64,000 bases of DNA from Thermasporomyces sp036564245 (GTDB lineage Bacteria; Actinomycetota; Actinomycetes; Propionibacteriales; Actinopolymorphaceae): NCBI GenBank assembly GCA_036564245.1, contig DATCKU010000043.1:62001-126000 (forward strand), in the 5' to 3' direction. The notes beneath the pieces were generated by a model. The model saw only the letters and a program-made list of their open reading frames with translations, did not search any database and was not told the origin of the DNA. The translations under genes were made by a program, and so were the position numbers. This document shows positions 7,920 through 15,116 of the stretch, piece by piece (the stretch's first letter is position 1; each line of letters begins with the position of its first letter).

Positions 7920-9221
7920 ATGAAAGCACAGACCGGACCGAGCCATGGCGCTTTGGTGTTGGACACCCTTCGGGCAGCGGTGACCCGCTATGTTGTGCTG
8001 CCTTCGTCGGAAGCGGCCGACGCCGTGGTGCTGTGGATCGCAGCAACTCACGCCCAACCGGCGTGGGCCCATGCACCGCGGCTGGTGATCCGGGCACCGG
8101 AGAAACGGTGCGGGAAGTCCCGGCTTCTCGATGTCGTAGAAGCCACTTGCTACGCGCCGCTGATCACGGTCAATGCCTCCCCGGCCGCGGTGTTTCGGGC
8201 GATCGGGAACGACGAACCCCCAACCCTTCTGGTAGACGAGGCGGACGCGATCTTCGGAGGCAAGAACGCCGACGCCAACGAAGACCTCCGCGGCCTGCTC
8301 AACGCAGGGCACCAACGCAACCGACCGGCCATCCGCTTCGACATTACCACTCAGACGATCCAGAAGATGCCTACCTTCGCGATGGCAGCGCTAGCGGGGA
8401 TTGGTGCTCTCCCCGACACCATCGAAGACCGGGCTGTTGTGATCCGGATGCGTCGCCGCGCTCCGGGCGAGGCGGTAGCCCCGTATCGATATCGCCGCGA
8501 CGCTCCAGCGCTACGGGCACTCGCGGAGCAACTTCATGACTGGCTCCGAGCCAATCTGGCTGTGCTTGAGGAAGCGGAGCCCGCCATGCCCGTTGAAGAC
8601 CGGGCCGCCGACACCTGGGAACCGCTCGTGGCTGTTGCCGACCTTGCGGGCGAGTCCTGGCCTGACCGCGCCCGCCAGGCCTGTCTGGCACTCACCGCCG
8701 ACCACGACGCTACGGCTGCCACTTCACTGCGAACACGGCTGCTGGCCGACTGCCGTGCCGCCTTCGGTGACGAGGATGCTCTGCCCACGGCCACACTCCT
8801 GGAGCGACTCAAAGCGGATGAAGAGGCCCCGTGGGCTACATACGGCCCGACCGGGCTCACACCAAAGAAATTGAGCGATCTGCTCCGCGAGTACGACATT
8901 CGCTCAGCGAACATCCGCTTTCCAGACGGCCGACAGGCCAAGGGCTACCACCGTGCCGCTTTCGCTGACGCCTGGAGCCGTTATTGCCCGGTAGACAACC
9001 GTCACGATCGGGACCCGTCCTTTCCGTCCCAAGCGTCCCAGCCCAGGTCAGCGCGGGACGAGTTGACCCTCTGGGACGGATCGATCCGTCCCAACCCGCT
9101 TCAGGCTGACTATGGCTTCGCGGTGGCGGCCGCTCCGAGCGAACCCGTCTGCATCCGATGCCGCACCGCACTGAGCTACGACGACGGCACCCACACCCAC
9201 CCGACCTGTGCAACCGCATGA
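7920..9221 (+). CDS. DUF3631-domain protein, helicase-like ATPase
   Basis: A 433-residue protein with a P-loop (APEKRCGKSRLLD, near residue 59) and a Walker B (LLVDEADAIFG, near 101-113), followed by an arginine-finger-like region and a DUF3631 C-terminal domain. The family is found beside prim-pol genes on actinobacterial plasmids and AICEs and probably acts as the replicative helicase. AAGGAG sits 6 nt before the ATG. Unusually, the last ~60 codons contain repeat copy 2 in frame, giving a C-terminal segment that includes WDGSIRP and ends in a CxxC/CATA tail (CIRCRTALSY). That part may have been added when the repeat arose. Confidence 0.82.
   Translation: MKAQTGPSHGALVLDTLRAAVTRYVVLPSSEAADAVVLWIAATHAQPAWAHAPRLVIRAPEKRCGKSRLLDVVEATCYAPLITVNASPAAVFRAIGNDEPPTLLVDEADAIFGGKNADANEDLRGLLNAGHQRNRPAIRFDITTQTIQKMPTFAMAALAGIGALPDTIEDRAVVIRMRRRAPGEAVAPYRYRRDAPALRALAEQLHDWLRANLAVLEEAEPAMPVEDRAADTWEPLVAVADLAGESWPDRARQACLALTADHDATAATSLRTRLLADCRAAFGDEDALPTATLLERLKADEEAPWATYGPTGLTPKKLSDLLREYDIRSANIRFPDGRQAKGYHRAAFADAWSRYCPVDNRHDRDPSFPSQASQPRSARDELTLWDGSIRPNPLQADYGFAVAAAPSEPVCIRCRTALSYDDGTHTHPTCATA
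9013..9096 (+). repeat. AICE repeat copy 2, inside a coding sequence
   Basis: The same element order as copy 1, with an extra CCGTCCC-type unit near the start. It includes AAGCGTCCCAGCCCAGGTCA (9031-9050) and a perfect 22-bp palindrome centred between 9082 and 9083 (TGGGACGGATC/GATCCGTCCCA). It lies wholly inside the DUF3631 gene, whose frame stays open through it. Confidence 0.85.
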
Positions 9222-9232
9222 GGAGAAACCGA

Positions 9233-9541
9233 GTGGACCCAGTACCCACGCTCTACACCGCCGAAGAAGCCGCGCACGTCCTCCGAGTACGGCGAAGTTG
9301 GCTCGAACGGCAGGCCGCCGCACGGAAGATCCCGTTCACCATGCTCGGAGGCTCCTACCGGTTCACAGCCGCACACCTTGACCAGATCGTGTGCATCTTC
9401 GAATCACTGCCCGCCGAAACACCACGCACGACTCAGCGCATCCCCGCGCCGCGCACCCGCGCCCAGTCAACCGTCAGCCCCCGGGCCGAGGTTGCACAGC
9501 CGCTCAGGCCACGCCCGCGCAGGCAACAGGTGGCCGCGTGA
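9233..9541 (+). CDS. xis: Excisionase (MerR-like HTH, Xis)
   Basis: A 102-residue protein with the excisionase/helix-turn-helix pattern LYTAEEAAHVLRVRRSWLER followed by KIPFTMLGGSYRFTAAHLDQI, then a Pro/Arg-rich tail. The GTG at 9233 is chosen because AGGAG lies 7 nt upstream; an ATG at 9218 overlaps the stop of the previous gene but has no spacing for a ribosome site. It sits directly before the integrase, as in other AICEs, where Xis directs excision by the integrase. Confidence 0.88.
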   Translation: MDPVPTLYTAEEAAHVLRVRRSWLERQAAARKIPFTMLGGSYRFTAAHLDQIVCIFESLPAETPRTTQRIPAPRTRAQSTVSPRAEVAQPLRPRPRRQQVAA

Positions 9542-9567
9542 CCCCGGACTGATTGATTGGAGCAACG

Positions 9568-10977
9568 ATGGCATACGCAGAGAAGCGTTCAGGACTATGG
9601 CGTGCGCGCTGGCGTGGTCCAGACGGAACTCTCGAATCCAAATCCGGATTCAGAACACGCAAGGAAGCCGAGAAATACGGACGGGACCAGGAAGCTGCTA
9701 TTCGGAACAACACTTACATTGACCCCCGGGCCGGGCGCATCACACTCACCGAATGGGTGAACCTCTGGTTTCCTACGTTGGACCTCGAGCCGACAACCTT
9801 GTCCAACTACCGATATCAGATCGAGGTCCATATACTCCCGGAGTTCGGTGATCGCGCACTGATGTCACTCACGCCGGAGGACATCGCCAAGTGGGAGATG
9901 GGCCTTATCGGGAGCGGACTATCACGGCGCACGGCTCGCGATGCGCGGTCAACTTTGGCCACAGTGCTTGCCGATGCGATACCCCGGTACATCCAGGTCA
10001 ATCCCGCCGTGCGCCGGCGGGGGAGAGGTCGCAAGGGTCAACGACGCATCGCACGGATTGAGCAGGAGAGCAAAGCATGGGCCACGCCACTCCAGGCACT
10101 TCTCATTGCTGAGCGAGCAGGAGCACTTTCTGGCTGTGATACCGACTTCATACTTATTCTCACGCTCGCCTACACAGGAATGAGATGGGGTGAGGCTGTT
10201 GGCCTACCGCCCGAGTGTGTTCGGCGCAACAAACTGGATATTCATTGGAAGCTGTACGAGTTGAATGGCCAGTTCTATCGCGGTAGACCCAAGGCTGGAT
10301 CGATGCGGACCATCGACCTTCCGCCGTTTCTCAGCGAGATGCTGGCCAGCCTCCTCGACAGGAAGTCCAGCACCAGCATGAAATGCACATGTCAGGAACG
10401 GAGGATCCGCAACGACGACATCGAATGGTGCACCGGGTCTGAGTACGTGTTCCTCGGACCCCATGGTGGTCACTTCCGCCGCTCCAACTACAGCGAACGT
10501 GTTATGCGGCCGGCGGCAGATGGATGGTATCCGGAGAAGAAGGGGAGCCACCCGCGACCAGCTATGCCCGTCCTGGTCGACGCTGCGGGTCACTTTCCAG
10601 GCAGGCCCCTGCCACCGTGGCCGGCCGCCACGCCTGGGGTACCGACGTACACCGCGCCTTCGGGCCGTGGAAGGCCGCGTATTACTGACAGCGTCTTCCC
10701 CGCTACGTGGCTGCCCATCCTGCGTGGACTGACGCCTCACGGCTTCCGACATGGGCACCAGACGTGGATGGATGAGCTAGGCACGCCCTACGTCCTCGCA
10801 TCAGAACGGATGGGACACGAAGTCCAGGGCATGCGTGGCGTCTACAGCCACGTCAGCGAACGAATGCGGAAAGACCTGGTTGATGCCCTGCAAGACCTTT
10901 GGGAGCAGTCACTGGAGGAACGGGCCCGGATCGCCCCACGGTCTGCCGTAGGCATCCTCGATTCGATGCTTCGCTGA
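9568..10977 (+). CDS. int: Tyrosine-type site-specific integrase
   Basis: A 469-residue tyrosine recombinase. It has an N-terminal AP2-like arm-binding domain (SGLWRARWRGPDGTLESKSG), a core-binding SAM-like domain (about 65-140), and a catalytic domain with Arg in TGMRWGE (about 206), H-x-x-R in HGFRHGHQ (about 390-393) and the nucleophile Tyr426 in GVYSHVSE. The ATG at 9568 is preceded by TTGGAG. The insertion between the catalytic Arg and HxxR boxes is longer than in phage integrases, as is usual in AICE enzymes. The gene is followed immediately by repeat copy 3 with a 42-bp palindrome. Confidence 0.93.
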   Translation: MAYAEKRSGLWRARWRGPDGTLESKSGFRTRKEAEKYGRDQEAAIRNNTYIDPRAGRITLTEWVNLWFPTLDLEPTTLSNYRYQIEVHILPEFGDRALMSLTPEDIAKWEMGLIGSGLSRRTARDARSTLATVLADAIPRYIQVNPAVRRRGRGRKGQRRIARIEQESKAWATPLQALLIAERAGALSGCDTDFILILTLAYTGMRWGEAVGLPPECVRRNKLDIHWKLYELNGQFYRGRPKAGSMRTIDLPPFLSEMLASLLDRKSSTSMKCTCQERRIRNDDIEWCTGSEYVFLGPHGGHFRRSNYSERVMRPAADGWYPEKKGSHPRPAMPVLVDAAGHFPGRPLPPWPAATPGVPTYTAPSGRGRPRITDSVFPATWLPILRGLTPHGFRHGHQTWMDELGTPYVLASERMGHEVQGMRGVYSHVSERMRKDLVDALQDLWEQSLEERARIAPRSAVGILDSMLR

Positions 10978-10984
10978 GCCCTCC

Positions 10985-11076
10985 GATGGAGTCCTGGGAC
11001 GGATCGATCCGTCCCAGGACTCCATCCCGTCCCAGGGCTGACCTGCGGTGGGACGCTTGGGACGGATGGGACGGGT
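10985..11076 (-). repeat. AICE repeat copy 3, inverted, with 42-bp perfect palindrome
   Basis: Read on the minus strand it gives ACCCGTCCC, ATCCGTCCC, AAGCGTCCC in tandem, then CAGGTCAGCCCTG and GGGACGG, as in copies 1 and 2. It ends in a perfect palindrome, 10985-11026, whose half-arm contains ATGGAGTCCTGGGACGGATC. It begins 8 bp after the integrase stop and may also end its transcript. Confidence 0.85.
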
Positions 11077-11261
11077 GACGGTGGCGCCTGCTAACTGGTC
11101 TGTCTACGGATTAGTGCAGCAGTACTTGAGTCGCCACGTAGCAGCTACTGCGGCCTGCGCGCGGCACGGGCGTGCCCTGCCCGGGCTAGCCGCCTGGCTC
11201 GGGACTTGCGTCCGCTCATGCCGATGTGCGCATGTGCCACGCCGTTGTCGGTGCGAAATCG

Positions 11262-11444
11262 CTAGTCCTCGGTTTCGAAACTCACGATGCGCCCCGTCGC
11301 CTTATCAACGTCGACCTCGATCCGACCGCAACTACCTGCGGTCGCCTCGACCTCCCAGGTCGGCTTGCCCTGATGGGTGTCTTCCTCGACGTTGATCACG
11401 CGGCCGCCGTACGTGTCGGTGACGATACGTCCTGCTGTGTCCTG
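11262..11444 (-). pseudogene. Remnant of a PepSY-domain gene
   Basis: One minus-strand frame ends at a TAG at 11262 and reads GGRVINVEEDTHQGKPTWEV and then IEVDVDKATGRIVSFETED, which is clearly the C-terminal part of a PepSY domain. Upstream the same frame is stopped at 11447-11445, while a neighbouring frame continues with the Ser/Asp/Ala-rich composition expected of the linker. This suggests a frameshifted and truncated gene. It lies between the AICE right end and tRNA-Ala and may be a chromosomal gene damaged by integration or earlier events. The rest of 11077-11785 shows no convincing gene. Confidence 0.5.
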
Positions 11445-11785
11445 TCAACCGGCCCCACCCCGTCTGCTGCGTCTGGCACGCCACACGCGGCGTCGCTGTC
11501 CGATGCGTCGTGGTCGGGCGAGGCCGCCTCGGACGAGGAAGTCGTAGTCGCAGGTGCCTCCGAGGTCGTGGAGGGAGTGCGCCAGCAGGGAGTTGGCCAT
11601 GCAAGTAGTCCGCATGGCGGGAATGACACGGGACAAGTCATTCGTGTCCCACGGTCGCGCTGGCACTTATCGGCGCTGACCTGTGGAAACGTCAGTCAGT
11701 CGCCAGGGCTAGCGACGATCTTCGAGCGGGCAAAGCAGGCAAGATCCACTCCCATTCTGCTCCCAGAAACGGACATCAAACGACT

Positions 11786-11819
11786 AGAGGCACCGGCCAC
11801 TGTGGGGCTCGGTGCCTCT
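11786..11819 (-). terminator. Terminator after tRNA-Ala
   Basis: AGAGGCACC (11786-11794) pairs perfectly with GGTGCCTCT (11811-11819). On the minus strand this hairpin lies about 15-50 nt after the tRNA 3' end and is followed by TAGTCGTTTG, a modest T-rich run. Confidence 0.65.
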
Positions 11820-11837
11820 GACCTGGGCTTTTGCTGG

Positions 11838-11911
11838 TGGAGCTGAGGGGATTTGAACCCCTGACCCCCTCGATGCGAACGAGGTGCGCTACCGGACTGC
11901 GCTACAGCCCC
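11838..11911 (-). tRNA. tRNA-Ala (anticodon CGC)
   Basis: The minus strand folds as a full cloverleaf: acceptor GGGGCTG/CAGCTCC with the G3:U70 wobble that marks alanine tRNAs, a D stem GCGC, anticodon stem CCTCG/CGAGG with loop TTCGCAT (anticodon CGC, codon GCG), and a T stem AGGGG/CCCCT with TTCAAAT. CCA is encoded (11835-11837). Its 3' end faces the AICE, so it could be the attachment site, but the integrase ends 860 bp away and no duplicated 3' half was found. Confidence 0.95.
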
Positions 11912-12008
11912 TCTCATGCCGCGGAGCCGCAAACAGGCTGGCGGCCGACAGGCCACCGAGCAAAACCCGGAGAGCCTCTGCGCGGCGGCCGACGACGACG
12001 ATAGCACT

Positions 12009-12896
12009 TCAGTGACCGACTGCGCGCGGTGGTTCGGTGTCGGCATCGTCCGACTGATCCGGGATGTCCAGTCCGTACGCCGACCGCTCCGCCGAGTCGG
12101 TCTCGTCGAGCAGCACGGCAGGTGCGTCGTCCGGACGGTGAAGGAGATCCCATTCGGGCAGCTCGCCTGCGGACGATCCAAGATCGACCGTTCGGACGGT
12201 ACGGCTCGCCTTGGCCTTGGTGAGGTACGTCGGCAGAGGCACCTCGATCGGATCCCACAGCCCACTGTCCTCGGGGCGACGTCGGCGCGGCCGTGGCGTG
12301 GCGGCCGGATGCGGGGTGGATCCGGCCCCCGCTGCAGCCGGGGGAGTGACCCGCTCAGCCCCCACTCGCGCGGCAGGCGGCCCGGCGGACGAGCGTGCCG
12401 GCTGCGGAGGAACAGACGAACGCCGCGTGGAGGAGCGGTGTGGGGCTGCCGGTCGAGAGCTGGCAGCGGCTCGGCTCACGCGCCGCCGGGCATCGGTCCG
12501 GTGCCGTTGCGCGACCGCGGCCGAGATGGTGAGGAACAGCGCGACCACGCTCACCGGCACGGCGAGCGCCCACCACGGCACAAGGTCGAGCGCACCGAGG
12601 ACCCCGACGACCGTGGAGAGAGCGATCAGACAGGCGAGCACCCTGCGCCGACGTATGACGGCTGGAGCCGTCGGCATCCGGGGTGCCGGGTCCCTTCCCA
12701 GGGAGGGCCCGGCCGTGGCCGCTCGAGGCGAGCCTGGCTTCGTACGTCGTGGCAACACCCGCACCAAGTGGTCAGAACTGTTGTCAGGCACTTCCGGTTG
12801 ATCGTCGAAAACCTCCCCGTGGCGGCGCAGCCACGCGGGCACCAGGTAGGCAGCCCACGCGGCCACGATCGCCGCATAGATCAGCCCAGTACCCAC
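12009..12896 (-). CDS. sepX: SepX/GlpR-type membrane divisome protein
   Basis: A 295-residue protein with an N-terminal membrane helix (MGTGLIYAAIVAAWAAYLVP), a cytoplasmic stretch, two more hydrophobic segments (about 86-125) and a long, poorly ordered Arg/Ala/Pro-rich C-terminal half. The N-terminus and its place at the end of galU-moeA-moaC-mog-rimJ fit the actinobacterial SepX/GlpR family. In Streptomyces SepX is part of the divisome. In Corynebacterium GlpR is the membrane receptor of the gephyrin-like Glp protein, whose homologue is encoded at 15117-16346 here. The start is a GTG at 12896. Confidence 0.78.
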   Translation of the reverse strand: MGTGLIYAAIVAAWAAYLVPAWLRRHGEVFDDQPEVPDNSSDHLVRVLPRRTKPGSPRAATAGPSLGRDPAPRMPTAPAVIRRRRVLACLIALSTVVGVLGALDLVPWWALAVPVSVVALFLTISAAVAQRHRTDARRRVSRAAASSRPAAPHRSSTRRSSVPPQPARSSAGPPAARVGAERVTPPAAAGAGSTPHPAATPRPRRRRPEDSGLWDPIEVPLPTYLTKAKASRTVRTVDLGSSAGELPEWDLLHRPDDAPAVLLDETDSAERSAYGLDIPDQSDDADTEPPRAVGH

Positions 12897-13121
12897 GAGT
12901 AAGAAACGTACGCAAGACGCCGGAAAATACGTGGCAGCAACACCGGTGTGTCGCCGACCTTGCGCCAGAAACCGGCCGGGACCGGGCCCGCCTGCTCGTG
13001 CGGCGACCGCGGATGCCTGGAGACGTTGGTCGGGGCCCCCGGCCCTACGGCAGTGCGTGCCGGGGTTGCAGCTCGCGGCTCGAACGCACCGAGCTCATGC
13101 TCGAACGTCCCAGCGCGAGGC

Positions 13122-13811
13122 TCAGGTCCTTTTGTGCTCGAGGGCGAGTCGCTGGCGCAACCTGACCAGCACTCCCTCCGGCGCCTCTTCGGCATGCAAC
13201 GCGAAGGCGAGGTGGTCTCGCCAGTCACCGTCGATGTGGAGGTAGCGAGGTCGCAGTCCTTCGCTTCGGAACCCCAGCTTCTCGACCACGCGCAGGCTCG
13301 CGGTGTTCTCCGGACGGATGTTGATCTCGAGGCGGTGCAACCCGAGGACGAAGAAGCAGTGGTCGGCGGCCAGGGCGACGGCGGTCGGCATGATCCCGCG
13401 TCCCGCGTACGCCTGGTCGATCCAGTAGCCGATCTGCGCCCAGCGAGCGGATCCCATCGTGATGCCCGAGACGGTCAGCTGCCCGACCAGGCGGTCGGTC
13501 CGGCCTCGAGGATCGTCTGGATCGGCGTACGTCACCACGAACGGCAGGCATGTGCCCTCGCGTGCCTGAGCCAGCAGCGAGCGCGCCATGGAGCGGAAGC
13601 TGCGAGGTCGCGAGTCGGAGCCCGGAGGTGGTGTCGCCTCCCACGGCCGAAGCCACGCCGCGTTACGCGAGCGAACCTCGGCCCACTCGCGTGCGTCCCG
13701 GACCCGAATCGGGCGCAACCCCACCGGCCCCTCGGACAGCCGGACCGGCCACACACGAGTAGCGGTCGGTCGCGCCCTCGACGGACCCGCGGCCGAGATC
13801 GCAGACGACAC
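13122..13811 (-). CDS. GNAT N-acetyltransferase, RimJ/RimL-like
   Basis: A 229-residue GNAT enzyme. It has the N-terminal strand LRPIRVRDAREWAEVRSRN, a Trp-rich acceptor region, the acetyl-CoA-binding V-x-x-x-x-x-R/G-x-G/A part YWIDQAYAGRGIMPTAVAL, and the C-terminal R-x-x-E-I-N-I-x-P-x-N-x-A-S motif ending in VVEKLGFRSEG. This is the RimJ/RimL type that acetylates protein N-termini or small amines. It follows mogA by 20 bp in the same transcript. The GTG at 13811 is taken as the start; an internal GTG about 19 codons later is possible. Confidence 0.85.
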   Translation of the reverse strand: MSSAISAAGPSRARPTATRVWPVRLSEGPVGLRPIRVRDAREWAEVRSRNAAWLRPWEATPPPGSDSRPRSFRSMARSLLAQAREGTCLPFVVTYADPDDPRGRTDRLVGQLTVSGITMGSARWAQIGYWIDQAYAGRGIMPTAVALAADHCFFVLGLHRLEINIRPENTASLRVVEKLGFRSEGLRPRYLHIDGDWRDHLAFALHAEEAPEGVLVRLRQRLALEHKRT

Positions 13812-13831
13812 TGCGGACGTAAACGGTCTTC

Positions 13832-14344
13832 TCAGGCTGAACCTCCGGCTGACGTGTTCGAAGCGGCGGGAACCGAGTGGTCGCCACCGCGGATCTGATC
13901 GACGGCGTGCCGCAGCACGGGGGCCAGCACGGTCATGCCGTCCCGAGCACCCCCGGTCGACCCGGGGAGGTTGACGATCAGGGTCGAACCGGCGACCCCG
14001 GCGATGCCGCGCGAGAGGGCCGCGGTCGGAATGCCGCGGTTGACGCCGTACGCACGGATCGCCTCGGCCAGGCCGGGGACCTCGACATCGATCACACGAC
14101 GGGTCATCTCGGGCGTCTTGTCGTTGGGGTGCAGACCCGTTCCGCCGGTGGTGAGCACGACGTCGTACGCCTCAGCGACCGCTGAGCGCAACGCCTCCAG
14201 CACCGGCGCACCGTCTGGTACCACGATCGGATCCGCCACCTCGAAGCCAAGATCTCGAAGCCCGGCCACGAGCACCGGCCCCGCGCGGTCGGCGTAGACG
14301 CCGGCAGCCGCGCGGTTCGAGACCGTCACCACACAGCCTCTCAC
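13832..14344 (-). CDS. mog: Molybdopterin adenylyltransferase-like protein (MogA/MoaB)
   Basis: A 170-residue MoCF-fold protein with the signature LTTGGTGLHPNDKTPE and the later VNLPGSTGGARDGMTVL, typical of MogA/MoaB. In molybdenum cofactor synthesis this step activates molybdopterin by adenylation before MoeA inserts molybdenum. It sits between moaC and the GNAT gene in the galU-to-sepX run. The C-terminus ends in a short Ser/Ala-rich tail. The start is a GTG at 14344. Confidence 0.88.
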   Translation of the reverse strand: MRGCVVTVSNRAAAGVYADRAGPVLVAGLRDLGFEVADPIVVPDGAPVLEALRSAVAEAYDVVLTTGGTGLHPNDKTPEMTRRVIDVEVPGLAEAIRAYGVNRGIPTAALSRGIAGVAGSTLIVNLPGSTGGARDGMTVLAPVLRHAVDQIRGGDHSVPAASNTSAGGSA

Positions 14345-14441
14345 CGCTTACGAGGTCCTCTCACCTTCGAGTCACCTCCCTGGGAATCACCCAGTGCCGC
14401 CGGGGCGCGGGGTGGTTCCCGGCTCGACACTGCCAACGATC

Positions 14442-15026
14442 TCACGCCGAGCGGCGCCAGTCACCGGACCTACCGCCCGTCTTCTCCTCCACACGGACGT
14501 CTGTGATCACCCCTTGGGGATCGAGGGCCTTCACCATGTCGATCAAGGCGAGCCCGGCCACGGAGACGGCGGTCAGCGCCTCCATCTCCACGCCGGTGCG
14601 GTCGGTGGTGCGTACCCGTGCCGTGATCCGGACTCCTTCATCCACGACGTCGAGGTCGACGTCGACGCCAGTGATCCGGATCGGGTGGCAGAGCGGTACG
14701 AGATCGGGGGTGCGCTTGGCCGCCATGATTCCCGCGACCCGGGCGACCGCGAGCGCATCCCCCTTGGGTACGCCCGAGCCCCTGAGCAGCTCCACGACGT
14801 GAGGGGAGAGGAGCACCCGACCGGTGGCCGTCGCCGTCCGCATGCTCTCCGCCTTGGCGGAGACGTCGACCATCCGTGCGGCACCGCGTTCGTCGAGGTG
14901 GGTGAGGCCCCGGCCGGTTTGTCTGGGGCCGGTCGGGCTGGGCTCCCATGACGACTCGGCGGGGTCGACCTGCCGCGGATCTGGCGGGGGTTCCCCCGGT
15001 TGTCGGGGCTCAACGATGTCGGGCAT
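14442..15026 (-). CDS. moaC: Cyclic pyranopterin monophosphate synthase MoaC
   Basis: A 194-residue protein in which the MoaC domain starts near residue 40 (LTHLDERGAARMVDVSAK). It carries the LVPLCHPIRITGVDV motif and the C-terminal EEKTGGRSGDW. The domain makes cyclic pyranopterin monophosphate with MoaA, which is not in this window. A Pro/Glu-rich N-terminal extension of about 38 residues is unusual compared with the ~160-residue family norm. The start at 15026 is supported by GAGGAGG 8 nt upstream. Confidence 0.92.
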   Translation of the reverse strand: MPDIVEPRQPGEPPPDPRQVDPAESSWEPSPTGPRQTGRGLTHLDERGAARMVDVSAKAESMRTATATGRVLLSPHVVELLRGSGVPKGDALAVARVAGIMAAKRTPDLVPLCHPIRITGVDVDLDVVDEGVRITARVRTTDRTGVEMEALTAVSVAGLALIDMVKALDPQGVITDVRVEEKTGGRSGDWRRSA

Positions 15027-15116
15027 GGCGCCCGCCTCCTCGGGCTACCGGGGTGTGTGACCCCGCGACCAACGTCCTTCCCGGCTGACGTTGGCCGTCG
15101 TGTGTCGGCACGGTGG

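Larger units (their letters stand above)
293..11080. mobile_element. AICE-type integrative conjugative element (approximate extent)
   Basis: The set of HTH regulators, small DUF6284/DUF2637-type genes, a TraB/FtsK translocase, a prim-pol protein, a DUF3631 helicase-like protein, an excisionase and a tyrosine integrase is the known gene content of actinomycete integrative and conjugative elements. These spread as double-stranded DNA through a single FtsK-like protein. Here xis and int form the right end. A tRNA-Ala gene whose 3' end faces the element lies about 860 bp beyond int. A duplicated tRNA 3' end was searched for by eye at the left and not found, so the left end may lie outside the window and the limits given are only those of recognisable element genes. 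The element appears intact: no core gene is visibly broken. Confidence 0.8.

Noticed and set aside
11226..11846. 206-codon plus-strand frame between the AICE and tRNA-Ala
   Set aside because: No ribosome site and no family resemblance; it runs opposite the PepSY remnant and into the tRNA.
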